This document shows positions 7,741 through 18,553 of a stretch of 64,000 nt of DNA, piece by piece; position 1 is the stretch's first letter, and the number at the start of each line of letters is the position of its first letter. The stretch covers positions 1,116,001 to 1,180,000 of the forward strand of contig NZ_JALIRM010000001.1 in the NCBI RefSeq assembly GCF_022900255.1. Reading direction: 5' to 3'. The notes below the pieces were generated by a model that was not told the DNA's origin, did not search any database, and saw only the letters and a list, made by a program, of their open reading frames with translations. This stretch comes from Lederbergia wuyishanensis (GTDB taxonomy: Bacteria; Bacillota; Bacilli; Bacillales; Bacillaceae_C). The position numbers and the translations under genes are program-made.

Positions 7741-9930
7741 TTAATTCATGATCCGTCTTACTGCATATATATCAGGAATCTGTTTGATTTTATCTACAAC
7801 TTTATGAAGATGGCCGATATTCTGTATGGAAATTGACATCATTATCGTTGCCATTTTATTACGATCTGCTTTCCCTGTTACTGCTGTAATATTAGTCTTT
7901 GTTCCACTTACTGTTTGTAAAACCTCATTTAATAAACCTCTACGATCAAAGCCTGAGATTTCAATATCCACATTATACTCTTTGCGATTTGTAGAATCGG
8001 TCTCCCACTCCACAGGAATTAATCTGGTTTCCATTTCATTAGAATCTATATTTGGACAATCCGCTCGATGAACGGAAACACCTCGACCTTTAGTAACAAA
8101 ACCGATAATCTCATCTCCAGGAACCGGATTACAGCATCTTGATAAGCGGATTAGCAAATTGTCGGCACCTGTTACTTTTACACCTGCGTCGTGACGTTTT
8201 GGAGCAGGATCCGTTTTAATTTCAGCTGAGATTTCTTTCTCAGCTTCTTCTTGGTCTCTTAATTTTCTTAATTTTTCTGTAAGACGGTTAGCGACTTGTA
8301 ATGCTGAAATTCCATTATATCCCACACTTGCAAACATATCATCTTCATTACCAAAATTGAACTTATCTGCAACTTTTTTAAGATTTTCAGCAGTCATGAC
8401 CTTTTTAAGATCAAAATCCATTTCCTTAATTTCTTTTTCAACAAGTTCTCTACCTTTTAGGATATTTTCCTCTTTACGTTGTCTTTTGAAAAATTGTCGA
8501 ATTTTATTTTTTGCTTGCGAAGTTTGTACAAGCTTTAACCAATCTTGGCTTGGTCCATATGAATGCTTAGAAGTAAGAATTTCAATAATATCTCCAGTTT
8601 TTAATTTATAGTCTAAAGTAACGATTTTACCATTTACTTTAGCGCCTATCGTCTTATTCCCTATTTCTGAGTGAATCCGATAAGCAAAATCAATTGGAAC
8701 TGATCCGGCAGCAAGCTCAATAACATCACCTTTTGGAGTAAACACAAAAACCATATCAGAAAAGAGATCTATTTTTAATGATTCCATAAATTCTTCTGCA
8801 TTCTCGGACTCATTTTGGAATTCAAGGATTTCTCTGAACCAAGAAAGTTTTTTCTCAAAAGAAGCTTGAGGGGTCATTGTTTTGCCTTCTTTATATGCCC
8901 AATGAGCAGCTACCCCAAATTCAGATATGCGATGCATCTCCATCGTTCTGATTTGCACTTCTAAAGGATCACCTTTTGGACCTATAACAGTCGTATGGAG
9001 AGATTGATACATATTCACTTTCGGCATAGCAATATAGTCTTTAAATCGACCAGGCATGGGTTTCCAACACGTGTGGATGATTCCTAGAACGGCATAACAA
9101 TCTTTTATACTATTAACAATAATCCTTACAGCAAGTAAATCGTATATTTCGTTAAACTGCTTATGTTGAAGGACCATTTTACGATATATTGAGTATATGT
9201 GCTTTGGCCTTCCATAGACTTCAGCTTTAATTTCCATCTCTTCAAGGCGGTCCTTAACCTCGGTCATGACATCTTCAAGATATTGCTCCCGTTCTTCCCT
9301 TTTTCTCTTCATAAGGTTTACGATACGATAATATTGCTGCGGGTTTAAATAACGGAGAGCAGTATCTTCAAGCTCCCATTTGATTTTCGATATCCCGAGT
9401 CGGTGTGCCAATGGAGCAAAAATTTCTAATGTTTCATTTGCAATTCTTCTTTGTTTTTCAGGAGGTAAATGTTTAAGCGTACGCATATTATGAAGTCTGT
9501 CTGCCAATTTTATCAAAATGACTCTAATATCTTGTGCCATGGCAATAAACATTTTCCGGTGATTTTCGGCTTGTTGTTCCTCATGCGATTTGTACTTTAT
9601 TTTTCCTAACTTAGTAACGCCATCGACAAGCATTGCTACTTCACTGCCAAATTCAGACGTAATTTCAGCAATAGTGACAGAAGTGTCTTCCACTACATCA
9701 TGGAGGAAACCACCTATTAATGTTGCGGGATCCATCTCTAAATCAGCAAGGATTCCTGCCACTTGAATTGGATGAATAATATATGGCTCCCCAGATTTAC
9801 GAAATTGATCCTTATGCGCAGTACTAGCAAACTCGTATGCTTTTTGCACTAACGCAACATTTTCAGCATTTAGGTATTTTTTCGTACGAGTTATCACTTC
9901 TTCCGCTAATATTTTTTCATCTTTTGCCAT
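7741..9930 (-). CDS. relA: Bifunctional (p)ppGpp synthetase/hydrolase
   Basis: 729 residues. The order is an N-terminal HD hydrolase domain (GGFLHDVVEDTSVT, then LADRLHNMRTL), the synthetase domain (GRFKDYIAMPK then NMYQSLHTTVIGPKG), a TGS domain (about 390-450, DMVFVFTPKGDVIEL), a helical/zinc-finger-like region (RLSRCCNPVPGDEIIGFV) and a C-terminal ACT domain. The RFKD motif is the RXKD form of bifunctional Rel proteins. It makes and degrades the stringent-response alarmone on ribosomes sensing uncharged tRNA. I chose ATG 9930 because AAAGGTGAT lies upstream; a GTG at 9939 is inside that site. dtd follows. Confidence 0.96.
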   Translation of the reverse strand: MAKDEKILAEEVITRTKKYLNAENVALVQKAYEFASTAHKDQFRKSGEPYIIHPIQVAGILADLEMDPATLIGGFLHDVVEDTSVTIAEITSEFGSEVAMLVDGVTKLGKIKYKSHEEQQAENHRKMFIAMAQDIRVILIKLADRLHNMRTLKHLPPEKQRRIANETLEIFAPLAHRLGISKIKWELEDTALRYLNPQQYYRIVNLMKRKREEREQYLEDVMTEVKDRLEEMEIKAEVYGRPKHIYSIYRKMVLQHKQFNEIYDLLAVRIIVNSIKDCYAVLGIIHTCWKPMPGRFKDYIAMPKVNMYQSLHTTVIGPKGDPLEVQIRTMEMHRISEFGVAAHWAYKEGKTMTPQASFEKKLSWFREILEFQNESENAEEFMESLKIDLFSDMVFVFTPKGDVIELAAGSVPIDFAYRIHSEIGNKTIGAKVNGKIVTLDYKLKTGDIIEILTSKHSYGPSQDWLKLVQTSQAKNKIRQFFKRQRKEENILKGRELVEKEIKEMDFDLKKVMTAENLKKVADKFNFGNEDDMFASVGYNGISALQVANRLTEKLRKLRDQEEAEKEISAEIKTDPAPKRHDAGVKVTGADNLLIRLSRCCNPVPGDEIIGFVTKGRGVSVHRADCPNIDSNEMETRLIPVEWETDSTNRKEYNVDIEISGFDRRGLLNEVLQTVSGTKTNITAVTGKADRNKMATIMMSISIQNIGHLHKVVDKIKQIPDIYAVRRIMN

Positions 9931-10228
9931 CAGGATCACCTTTTTATGAAAAGTAAGTTTTTTCTACATTTATTGAGTATGTTATATATTATCGAGAAAA
10001 GAGATACACTTGTAAAGGTTTTGACAAGATTTTATTTTATTGAAAAGCGTAAAACTCCTGTTTATCGACAATAAGTGACTGCTCTAAATAAAAAAAGTCG
10101 TATTTTGTATGCATTGCTTTTAAGGATCGAGCACTATAGTGAAATAATTAAATAGTAAAGCTGCCCCCTCCATAAATTAATGGGGACAGCCATCACATAT
10201 TAAAACATTAATGCTGAAGATCAAAAAG
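9931..10228. other. Intergenic region between relA and apt
   Basis: About 300 bases without a gene. It contains the apt terminator (10160-10191). On the minus strand TTTACA about 18 bases before ATAATA near 9975-10010 could be the relA promoter, a weak match. Nothing else stands out. Confidence 0.4.
10160..10191 (-). terminator. Terminator-like hairpin after apt
   Basis: On the minus strand GCTGTCCCC and GGGGGCAGC form a 9-bp stem with one mismatch. The following TTTACTATTT is a weak T tract, so termination may be partial. Confidence 0.55.
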
Positions 10229-10741
10229 TTAGAAAGTAATTAATGAAAGAATATCATAGCCGTCTAATTTATCTCTTCCATCTAGGTAGGATAGCTCTAT
10301 AAGAAATGCAATTCCAGCAACGACCCCACCGAGCTTTTCAACTAGCTCTATTGTAGCTTGAATCGTTCCTCCTGTAGCTAATAAATCATCTGTTATGAGC
10401 ACTCTCTGACCAGGTTTAATTGCATCCTTATGTATAGTGAGCGCATCTTTCCCATATTCTTTTCCATAGTCTGCCTTTATTGTTTCCCTTGGAAGCTTTC
10501 CTTCTTTTCGTACTGGGGCAAATCCAAGGCCTAAAGCATACGCCACTGGACATCCAATAATAAATCCTCTTGCTTCTGGACCTACAACGATATCGATTTT
10601 CTTTTCTTTTGCATATTCGACGATTTGATCAGTTGCATAATGATATGCTTCACCATGGTCCATCAAAGTAGTAATATCCTTAAAAATGATCCCTTCCTTT
10701 GGCCAGTCAGGAACGATCGTAATAAATTGTTTTAAATCCAT
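10229..10741 (-). CDS. apt: Adenine phosphoribosyltransferase
   Basis: 170 residues, the typical size. Residues [11 protein letters not shown] and [18 protein letters not shown] belong to the APRT family, and the PRPP-binding loop is [16 protein letters not shown]. It converts adenine and PRPP to AMP, a purine salvage step. Its start overlaps the end of recJ by ten bases, so translation is probably coupled. The recJ-apt-relA order is the one found in B. subtilis. Confidence 0.97.
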   Translation of the reverse strand: MDLKQFITIVPDWPKEGIIFKDITTLMDHGEAYHYATDQIVEYAKEKKIDIVVGPEARGFIIGCPVAYALGLGFAPVRKEGKLPRETIKADYGKEYGKDALTIHKDAIKPGQRVLITDDLLATGGTIQATIELVEKLGGVVAGIAFLIELSYLDGRDKLDGYDILSLITF

Positions 10742-13077
10742 GCGTTAGCTTCCTCCTCATTTGACACTTTATGTGCCAGCCTTTCATCGAACCATGCCTT
10801 TAGCTCGTTAAACGATGAAAATAACAATAACTTTTCCATTTTTATTTGTTCTAGTTTGTTTCGATAAGTCGATGAATCCGCTAAATCTTTTTTCTGCTTA
10901 TCAGGATTAATATGAATCAATCCATCCTTTATTGTAACAAAATTTAATTCAAAAAACACTTGTGACATAAACTTGACAGATTCTATTGACCAACCACGAT
11001 GATTTGCTAGATCATGACCAAATTTATTTACATCAAATGTTTGGCGTTTTAATAGAAATGCGTAATACCATTTGAAATGATCCCTAGTTGGTAAAATAGA
11101 AAAAAATTGTGATTCTTCATTATAAAAATGTGTATATATACGATCAGGAGATTTGTCTCTAATTAGTGAATCGAGTATATCTAGTTCCTTCGGCAAATCA
11201 AATAATAAAATTTGTTTCCTATTTATTTCTACTTTACTTGCCGCCTCTTTGTTCCTAACTAATACATAGTTTTGGTTGCCGTTTAATTTATTTATATTCT
11301 CTTCAGAAAAAATAATAATTATCTTCATAGGATCAGCTAAATCTATTTGCTTATGTCCACGAATATCAAATAACTGCCATTCATTAATAGCTAAATCCTT
11401 CATCATTATTTGTGGCTTTCTCATATTATTCCATTCATTAATGGAAAGTTCACCTATAACAGACACCCTAGCATCTGTAGAAACCTCATCCGCTAAATAG
11501 CCAATATTAAACCCGACTCCGTCAAGTTTTGTCCCGTCTTTTTCCAATGTCATTTTCAAATGATTCTTATTTGCACCTATTTTTCTTACATCATAGGCAA
11601 ATGTATCTTTAATCATAACTATAGGTTTAGGATTTCCCATACCATAAGGAGCAAGCATGCCTAATTGGCCAATTGTATCAACATTTATTTCGTCTATTTT
11701 CAATGAAGCGTCCAATTCAGTCACTGGAATAAAATCTTCAACTGTGAGTTGATTTCCACATGCTTCATTTAGTTTTTGACGTAACAAATCAACATCTTCA
11801 ATATTTAATGTCATACCCGCAGCCATTGGATGCCCGCCAAAATGAGGAAGTAAATGGGAAAGAGATGACAAATTTTTATATAAGTCAAAGCCAAGAATAC
11901 TACGAGCAGAACCTTTTGCCAATCCTGTAGTATGATCGTAGCTTAGAACGATAGCTGGCCTATAAAAACGATCTACTAATCTAGAAGCAACAATACCAAT
12001 TACACCAGCACTCCATCCCTCTTTTCCAACAACAATAACGTTGTTTTCATCAGGAGGGAAATCACTTTCGACCATTTCAACTGCTTCATTCGTTATTTCT
12101 GTAACGTATTGCTGTCGCTCTTTGTTCATAATATCTATTTCTTCAGCTAGTTGCTTGGCCATTTCAACACTAGTGGTTCTTAATAGTTCCACTGCGGGAC
12201 CAGCATGATTCATTCTTCCAGCAGCATTTAATCTTGGCCCTATCGCAAATCCAACCGTTTCTTCATTGATTTCCAATAATTTTGTTCCTGATATTTCACA
12301 CAATGCTTGAAGACCAAGTCGGGAAGTATGAGTTAATCTTTTTAATCCAGCCTTCACTAGCAGTCTATTTTCTCCATGAAGCGGTACTAAATCGGCGATT
12401 GTTCCGATCGCAACAAGATCAAGTAATTCTTCAGGAAGCGCACCATTAATGGCGTGAGCAAGTTTAAACGCCACTCCAACACCTGCAAGTTCTGAAAATG
12501 GGTATTGAGAGTGTGGAAGTTTTGGATGAATAATAGTATACGCATCGGGAAGTATGTTTCCAGGCTCATGGTGGTCGGTAATAATTACATCCATACCAAG
12601 TTCGTTTGCAATTTTTATTTCATTTATTGCTGAAATTCCTGTATCCACGGTAATAATTAATTTTATCCCCCGATCGCTTGCCTCCCTGAAGGCATTCTCA
12701 TTCGGACCGTACCCTTCTGTAAAACGATTTGGAATATAATAAGTAACATTGGCATTTAATTTCGTAAGGACATCCATCATAACAGAAGTACTAGTAACGC
12801 CATCAGCATCATAATCACCGAAAATCAAAATCGGTTCATTTGTTTCTATAGCATATTTAATTCGTTTAACACTTTTCTCCATATCTGCAAATAAAAAAGG
12901 ATCATGAAATTCTGTCGTATCTGTATATAAAAAACTTTTTGCCTCGTTTACATCATTAATTCCACGATTTATAAGTAGTGAAGCTAAAAGTTGAGCGATA
13001 TGTAATTGCTCTGCAAGTTCTTTAGCATTTTGACCATTCGTATTTTGAACAATCCATCTAGTTTTGGGATATAACAT
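10732..13077 (-). CDS. recJ: Single-stranded-DNA-specific exonuclease RecJ
   Basis: 781 residues, longer than E. coli RecJ because of a C-terminal extension typical of Bacilli. DHH-superfamily metal motifs are present in order: [11 protein letters not shown] (about residue 85), [38 protein letters not shown], then DHHA1 GGHPMAAG near residue 420, followed by an OB-fold. The enzyme digests ssDNA 5' to 3' in recombinational repair. The ATG at 13077 has AGAGGTG upstream; a GTG at 13083 overlaps this site. It is the second gene of a CDF-recJ-apt operon. Confidence 0.96.
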   Translation of the reverse strand: MLYPKTRWIVQNTNGQNAKELAEQLHIAQLLASLLINRGINDVNEAKSFLYTDTTEFHDPFLFADMEKSVKRIKYAIETNEPILIFGDYDADGVTSTSVMMDVLTKLNANVTYYIPNRFTEGYGPNENAFREASDRGIKLIITVDTGISAINEIKIANELGMDVIITDHHEPGNILPDAYTIIHPKLPHSQYPFSELAGVGVAFKLAHAINGALPEELLDLVAIGTIADLVPLHGENRLLVKAGLKRLTHTSRLGLQALCEISGTKLLEINEETVGFAIGPRLNAAGRMNHAGPAVELLRTTSVEMAKQLAEEIDIMNKERQQYVTEITNEAVEMVESDFPPDENNVIVVGKEGWSAGVIGIVASRLVDRFYRPAIVLSYDHTTGLAKGSARSILGFDLYKNLSSLSHLLPHFGGHPMAAGMTLNIEDVDLLRQKLNEACGNQLTVEDFIPVTELDASLKIDEINVDTIGQLGMLAPYGMGNPKPIVMIKDTFAYDVRKIGANKNHLKMTLEKDGTKLDGVGFNIGYLADEVSTDARVSVIGELSINEWNNMRKPQIMMKDLAINEWQLFDIRGHKQIDLADPMKIIIIFSEENINKLNGNQNYVLVRNKEAASKVEINRKQILLFDLPKELDILDSLIRDKSPDRIYTHFYNEESQFFSILPTRDHFKWYYAFLLKRQTFDVNKFGHDLANHRGWSIESVKFMSQVFFELNFVTIKDGLIHINPDKQKKDLADSSTYRNKLEQIKMEKLLLFSSFNELKAWFDERLAHKVSNEEEANAWI

Positions 13078-13122
13078 TGGCACACCTCTCTATCTAACAT
13101 AACTTAAAGTATAAGAGTCTAA

Positions 13123-14025
13123 TCATTTGTTTTCATCTGAATGATCAGGATTAATATGAACGAAAACATCATGAACGTCTGGATGGTCCAGCAATTTTGA
13201 TTTTACTTTTTTTCCAATTTCATGACCTTCTTTTACGGTTATGTCAGGATCCACCGATATCTTTAAATCAATAATAACATAATATCCGTGTTCTCTCGCA
13301 TGAAGTTCTCCAATTTCTTTCACCTCTGGTACAGAGGCAACCATCTCTCTAAATGTAGTTGTATCTTCTTCATGAAGAACATGATCTAACGTATTATGGA
13401 TAGAATCTGCTCCTAGCTTCCATGCCATCTTTAATACAAGAAGCGATACAGTAACACCGGCAATGGGGTCACCGTACTCGAGCCAATGAACATTAATTTT
13501 ATTACCTAAAATAGATGCCCCGATCCCTATTAATGCTGCTATTGAAGAATATACATCTGACCTATGTTCGTAAGCATTCACAATCAATGCATCGCTGTTT
13601 AATTTTTTCCCTAAACGATATTTGTATTGAAAGAGTGCCTCTTTAACAATAATTGAAAATATTACGGCATATATAGCCATAGCCCCCGGCACTTCAATTT
13701 TTGTAAACAAAGAAGTAATAGAAGTCTTTCCAATTTGCAGGCCAGCCAAGAAAAGGATGACTGCTACAATTATAGCAGCTATGGATTCAGCTTTTCCATG
13801 CCCATACGGATGGTCTTCATCAGGCGGTCTTTTTGCAGCACGAAGGCCAATATAAACAGCTAACGAACCGGCAATGTCTGATGCTGAATGGACCGCATCA
13901 GCAATTAAAGCCTTACTATTTGACTTCATACCGATTATTCCTTTTACGATCGTTAAAATAATATTAACAATGATTCCTAACCACGCTGCGAATTCTGCTT
14001 GTTTAAAACGATCATCCTGCTTCAT
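13123..14025 (-). CDS. Cation diffusion facilitator family metal exporter
   Basis: 300 residues. Six predicted membrane helices occupy about residues 10-215, followed by a cytoplasmic ferredoxin-like domain (VPEVKEIGELHAREHGYYVIIDL). Family metal-site positions are seen in ADAVHSASDIAGS (second helix) and AYEHRSDVYSS (fifth helix), with RPPDEDHPYGHGKAE between them, the loop common in Bacillus MneP/YdfM-like proteins. CDF proteins export Mn, Zn or Fe in exchange for protons; the metal cannot be decided from sequence alone. ATG 14025 has AAAGGAG 7 bases upstream, so I prefer it to the ATG at 14046. Confidence 0.9.
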   Translation of the reverse strand: MKQDDRFKQAEFAAWLGIIVNIILTIVKGIIGMKSNSKALIADAVHSASDIAGSLAVYIGLRAAKRPPDEDHPYGHGKAESIAAIIVAVILFLAGLQIGKTSITSLFTKIEVPGAMAIYAVIFSIIVKEALFQYKYRLGKKLNSDALIVNAYEHRSDVYSSIAALIGIGASILGNKINVHWLEYGDPIAGVTVSLLVLKMAWKLGADSIHNTLDHVLHEEDTTTFREMVASVPEVKEIGELHAREHGYYVIIDLKISVDPDITVKEGHEIGKKVKSKLLDHPDVHDVFVHINPDHSDENK

Positions 14026-14082
14026 AGTTTTACTCCTTTTTTCCATTCATCAATGCTTAATGTAGTATTAGACTCTGGCGGC

Positions 14083-14110
14083 AAAAAAAACCGCAGAATG
14101 TTCTGCGGTT
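14083..14110 (-). terminator. Terminator of secDF
   Basis: AACCGCAGAA and TTCTGCGGTT form a perfect 10-bp stem, followed on the minus strand by eight T. It lies about 60 bases past the secDF stop. Confidence 0.85.
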
Positions 14111-14169
14111 CAGTAATTTTTCTATCCTGTTTCTGCATCTATAGACTATCAAGAAGCTTGAGCTTTTCT

Positions 14170-16437
14170 TTATACTTGTGGTTCATCGGACCATTTCTTT
14201 TTTTCTTTTACAGTATTAATTGGACCATTTTTCTTAAGTTCTCTCACTTTCATATCATACCACAACTGAGCGGAAATAAAGATGGAAGAATATGTTCCAG
14301 CAAGAAGCCCAACGAATAAAGCTATTGCAAAATTCCTGATCGATTCACTTCCCAATATTAATAATGCTACAACAGTAATAATAACTGTCAATACTGTATT
14401 AATTGAACGAGTTAATGTTTGTCGTAGGCCATGATTTACAACGTCTGCAATATCTTGCTCTGTTTTTAAACGTTTCTTTGCAGTCATGTTTTCTCGAATC
14501 CGGTCAAATGTAACGATTGTATCATTTATTGAATAACCAACTATGGTCAAAACTGCTGCGATAAAGGTTATGTCTACCTCGAGCCGTGTCAAACTAAAGA
14601 AAGCTACAATAAAAAATGCATCGTGCAAGAGACCAAGAACTGAAGTTAGCCCCATAGCATATTCAAAACGGAAAGAAACGTAAATGATGATACCAATTGC
14701 TGCAAACAACAAAGCGTAAATTGCATTCTTTGCCAATTCTTTCCCTACAGTTGAAGATACTGTACTAACATTAGGCTCTGAACCATATTTATCAGAAAAA
14801 TGTGTTTTCAATTTAGCAATTTCAGCTTTGTTAAACACACCTTTATACCTGGCAACACCTATTTCATTATGTGCTCCCGCTAACACTATATCATCTGTAG
14901 GGAAACCTATTTCAGTAAGTTCAGATTTTACTTCTTCAGTTGTTAATGTCTTTCCTACATTAATGTCTACCCTTGTACCACTTGAAAAATCAATACCTAA
15001 ATTTAATCTGAAGATACCTAAAATTATTGCTCCGCTCAATATTAAAATTGTAGATAACACATAGAATTTTTTTCGGTGTTTTACAAAATCAAACTTGTCA
15101 AAACGTGTTGGGAGATCGTGGGTTGTCTTATTATCCGATAATGAATAAATCTGTGAGCGTTTTATACCAAACCAACCTGGTCGATCCTTTAAGAATCTGC
15201 TATTCACCCATAATCCTAGTAATAGTCTAGATCCATAAACAGCTGTTAAAAAGCTCATTAATATACTGATGATGAGCATTGTTGCAAACCCTTTAACAGA
15301 GCTTGTCCCGAAGTAAAATAAAACAACTCCAGCTAAAAGCGTTGTAATATTCGCGTCTAAAATTGCAACGAAAGATGATTTATTCCCAGCTTCAAAGGCA
15401 GATTTTATTGATCTTCCAACCTTAATTTCTTCCTTTATCCGCTCGTAGGTTAAAATATTCGCATCTACTGCCATACCAACACCAAGAATCAGAGCAGCAA
15501 TACCTGGCAAGGTCAATACTCCATTCATTAAATCAAAAATCAGCAGAATTAGATAAACGTATATGGATAGGGTAATCGTAGCAATAATCCCTGGAAAACG
15601 ATAATAAGCTATCATGAAAATGAAAATGATCGCAATCCCTAAAAGTCCTGCCTGTATTGTTTTATTTAGTGCTTGTTCACCGAATTGTGCGCCGACTGAA
15701 GTGGAGTATACTTCAGTTAATTTTACAGGGAGAGCACCAGCATTTAAAAGATTAGCAAGGTTTTCCGCTTCTTTCTGCGTAAAATTCCCTTCTATCGTAA
15801 CTTCTGTTGTATTAAAGACTTCATTAACATTTGGTGCCGAAAGCATTTTCGGATTCCCTTTAGCTACTGCATCTTTGTAAGAATCCACACCTTCTTCAAA
15901 GTCTAGCCAAATGACTAACTGATTATTTGGAGCCATGTCAAGAATCTTCTTCGTAACATCTCTAAATTTCTTTCTATCTTTTAATTCAACTAGCACGACA
16001 GGTTGATTATTTCTTGATGAAATGGTTGCCTTTGCCCGGCCTTCCTTTAAATCCGTTCCGGAAAGCATAAGATTGTCGTTGACATCCCGAAAAGAAAGAG
16101 TAGCGGTCGTTCCAAGTGTTTCACGTGCCTGATTCTGGTCTTCAACTCCTGGTAACTGCACCCTTATACGATCTGTTCCTTCTATTTGGATACTTGGCTC
16201 ACTTACACCAATTACATTAATTCGATTATTAAGAGCTTCTGTCGTATGTACAAGAGTATCTCTATCGATTTTTTGATTTTTATTGACTGCCGTTACATCA
16301 TACAGAACTTCAAAACCACCTTGAAGATCTAGTCCTAGCTTAATTTTTTTAAGTATAGGATTTGTAGTAGTCCCAATTAAACTTGCCATTAATAAAACGA
16401 TAAGAAAAAATGCGACAATTCTGCTTCTTTTAACCAT
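14170..16437 (-). CDS. secDF: Fused protein translocase subunit SecDF
   Basis: 755 residues, a single-chain SecD-SecF fusion as in B. subtilis. The SecD half has LDLQGGFEVLYDV at the N terminus, the P1 periplasmic domain, and GVGMAVDANILTYERIKEE in transmembrane segment 4. The SecF half starts near residue 440 (FDFVKHRKKFY) and has the equivalent VGYSINDTIVTFDRIREN. Twelve membrane spans are expected. It uses proton motive force to help proteins leave the SecYEG channel. ATG 16437 follows AAGGGGGAAC; the ATG at 16470 lies before that site. Confidence 0.96.
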   Translation of the reverse strand: MVKRSRIVAFFLIVLLMASLIGTTTNPILKKIKLGLDLQGGFEVLYDVTAVNKNQKIDRDTLVHTTEALNNRINVIGVSEPSIQIEGTDRIRVQLPGVEDQNQARETLGTTATLSFRDVNDNLMLSGTDLKEGRAKATISSRNNQPVVLVELKDRKKFRDVTKKILDMAPNNQLVIWLDFEEGVDSYKDAVAKGNPKMLSAPNVNEVFNTTEVTIEGNFTQKEAENLANLLNAGALPVKLTEVYSTSVGAQFGEQALNKTIQAGLLGIAIIFIFMIAYYRFPGIIATITLSIYVYLILLIFDLMNGVLTLPGIAALILGVGMAVDANILTYERIKEEIKVGRSIKSAFEAGNKSSFVAILDANITTLLAGVVLFYFGTSSVKGFATMLIISILMSFLTAVYGSRLLLGLWVNSRFLKDRPGWFGIKRSQIYSLSDNKTTHDLPTRFDKFDFVKHRKKFYVLSTILILSGAIILGIFRLNLGIDFSSGTRVDINVGKTLTTEEVKSELTEIGFPTDDIVLAGAHNEIGVARYKGVFNKAEIAKLKTHFSDKYGSEPNVSTVSSTVGKELAKNAIYALLFAAIGIIIYVSFRFEYAMGLTSVLGLLHDAFFIVAFFSLTRLEVDITFIAAVLTIVGYSINDTIVTFDRIRENMTAKKRLKTEQDIADVVNHGLRQTLTRSINTVLTVIITVVALLILGSESIRNFAIALFVGLLAGTYSSIFISAQLWYDMKVRELKKNGPINTVKEKKKWSDEPQV

Positions 16438-16561
16438 TAACTTTAGTTCCCCCTTGTCAATGATAAACATTGAACGTATGCATTAAGTATTACGTATTTC
16501 TCCAAGTATAAGATAACCTTTTATCATTATGAAGCAGTTAAAAAGCAGTGTCAATGTATCA

Positions 16562-16876
16562 TTATCTATCTTTTGGCACCAATAACTCTTGTAATTCCTC
16601 GGTATCCAATTCCGAAAACCAATCTGGAGATTTAAACGCTTCAACTGTGGCGTAATTCATAAACTCGCCAACCTTCATCGATAACACGTCTGAAACTAAT
16701 TCGTAACTCCTTATCCCTTCTTTAGGTTTTCTCCATTTTTTTTTCGTTAAAAAACTCCAAATGTCTTCAATTTTCACTTCACCATAACCAAGTATGGTAA
16801 ATTCTTCGGATTTACTAGTAAGCGCGGGTGTTAACATATGAAAATAAGAATCATATGGATGATGAGAAGTATCCAT
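16562..16876 (-). CDS. comN: Post-transcriptional regulator ComN family protein
   Basis: 104 residues, small and soluble. It matches the ComN/YrzD family (Post_transc_reg domain): ILGYGEVKIEDIWSFLTKKKWRKP followed by YELVSDVLSMKVGEFMNYATVEAF. In B. subtilis ComN acts post-transcriptionally on the comE operon mRNA and is needed for competence; that role here is inference from family. It lies between secDF and a divergent spoVB, its usual B. subtilis neighbourhood. The start has GGAGGCGGTTAA close upstream. Confidence 0.85.
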   Translation of the reverse strand: MDTSHHPYDSYFHMLTPALTSKSEEFTILGYGEVKIEDIWSFLTKKKWRKPKEGIRSYELVSDVLSMKVGEFMNYATVEAFKSPDWFSELDTEELQELLVPKDR

Positions 16877-16997
16877 AATTTAACCGCCTCCAAATAATTT
16901 CTCAATCGATATCCGACAACTTGTCATGCTTTGTCCACTTCCTTGCATATACTTCATTGTAATCGATTGATAGTGATTTGAGAAGGCAGGGACAAAA

Positions 16998-18545
16998 ATG
17001 ACTAAGTTTCTTAGAGGAACCATTATTCTAATGGTTGCTGGATTAATAACAAGACTTCTTGGATTTATCAATAGAATTGTCATCGCAAGAATGATTGGTG
17101 CTGAAGGCGTAGGGTTATTTATGATGTCATTTCCGACCCTTATTCTTGTTATCACTTTAACTCAGATGGGATTGCCTGTCGCAATTTCAAAGGCAGTCGC
17201 GGAAGCAGAAGCTAGAGGAGACAGAAAAAAAATCAAAAAAATACTTGCTGTCTCTCTGGCTGTAACAGGAGCATTATCCATTATTTTTACACCAGCATTA
17301 ATTTTATTAGCCCCGTATTTGTCAAATGCACTTTTTACTGACCAAAGGACCTTATATCCTTTAATAGCCATTTCTCCTATTATTCCAATAGTGGCTGTTT
17401 CTTCCGTTATAAGGGGTTATTTCCAAGGAAAGCAAAATATGAAGCCTGCTGCAATTTCACAAGTGATAGAGCAGGTATTAAGAATTGCTTTAATTGCATT
17501 TTTCGCGAAAAAGTTTGTACCACTTGGAATAGAGTATGCCGCTGCCGCTGCTATGGGTGCCTCTGTCCTTGGAGAGTTAGCATCCCTAGCCTATTTATTT
17601 ATGATATTTAAAGTAAAGAAAAGGTTCCCTGTCAGGAAAAATTTTTTCAAATCTTTAAAGTCTGGTAGACAGACTTTAAACGAATTAATGGAGGTTGCTT
17701 TACCCGCAACAGGCAGCAGAATGATCGGATCACTTGCTTGGTTTTTTGAGCCAATTGTTGTTTCCCATAGCTTACTCCTTGCTGGAGTTGCAGCAGGGGT
17801 TGCAACGAAGCAATACGGATTATTGACTGGATATGCACTTCCGTTACTTATGCTACCTTCTTTCGTAACATACTCGTTGTCCACTTCGCTCGTACCTGCC
17901 ATTAGTGAAGCAAATGCTTATCGTAATTATAAACTTGTAGAGCACAGACTACAGCAAGCATTAAGGTTTGCTTTACTAACAGGTGGACTAGCCGTTGTGG
18001 TTTTATATGTATTCGCTAAGCCACTCATGACCTTAATGTATGGATCACCAAGTGGTTATGGATTTATTAAATTAATGGCCCCATTCTTTATATTCCATTA
18101 CTACCAAGGACCCCTGCAGGCTATTCTACAGGCATTAGATTTAGCGAGGGCTGCTATGATTAATAGTCTTATTGGTGCTATTTTTAAAATAATCGTCATT
18201 TTCGCCTTTGCTTCTCAATCACAATTTGGAATTAATGGGGCGGCATTAGGTATTGCAGCAGGCACTGTTCTTGTTACAATGCTGCATTTTGCTACAGTTC
18301 TGAAAAAAATACAATTTACTATTTATTTGTTGGAATACGGGAAATTCATAATCGCTACAGTTCTAGCTGGTATTGCCGGTACAATTTGTTACAAGACAAT
18401 TTTAATAGATCAACCTGAAGTAATTCGTCTATTGACTGGAATCAGCATTATCACTGTAACATATCTTCTACTATCTATTTTGTTTAAGTTATTAACTAAG
18501 AATGATTTATTAAGGATTCCTTTCATCAATCGCTTTATTCGATAG
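16998..18545 (+). CDS. spoVB: Stage V sporulation protein B, MOP-superfamily flippase
   Basis: 515 residues with about 14 hydrophobic segments spread along the whole chain, the polysaccharide/lipid II exporter fold (MATE_Spo). The N terminus RGTIILMVAGLITRLLGFINR and the stretch RGYFQGKQNMKPAAISQVIEQVLRI are typical of SpoVB. In B. subtilis it is required for spore cortex synthesis, probably moving lipid-linked precursors in the mother cell. A CATATACT box (16946-16953) resembles a sigma-E -10 but no good -35 is visible. It is divergent from comN. Confidence 0.92.
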   Translation: MTKFLRGTIILMVAGLITRLLGFINRIVIARMIGAEGVGLFMMSFPTLILVITLTQMGLPVAISKAVAEAEARGDRKKIKKILAVSLAVTGALSIIFTPALILLAPYLSNALFTDQRTLYPLIAISPIIPIVAVSSVIRGYFQGKQNMKPAAISQVIEQVLRIALIAFFAKKFVPLGIEYAAAAAMGASVLGELASLAYLFMIFKVKKRFPVRKNFFKSLKSGRQTLNELMEVALPATGSRMIGSLAWFFEPIVVSHSLLLAGVAAGVATKQYGLLTGYALPLLMLPSFVTYSLSTSLVPAISEANAYRNYKLVEHRLQQALRFALLTGGLAVVVLYVFAKPLMTLMYGSPSGYGFIKLMAPFFIFHYYQGPLQAILQALDLARAAMINSLIGAIFKIIVIFAFASQSQFGINGAALGIAAGTVLVTMLHFATVLKKIQFTIYLLEYGKFIIATVLAGIAGTICYKTILIDQPEVIRLLTGISIITVTYLLLSILFKLLTKNDLLRIPFINRFIR

Positions 18546-18553
18546 CTCTGATC

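Noticed and set aside
16946-16953. CATATACT as a sigma-E promoter of spoVB
   Set aside because: The -10 is acceptable but no -35 with proper spacing was found, so it is only mentioned in the gene entry.
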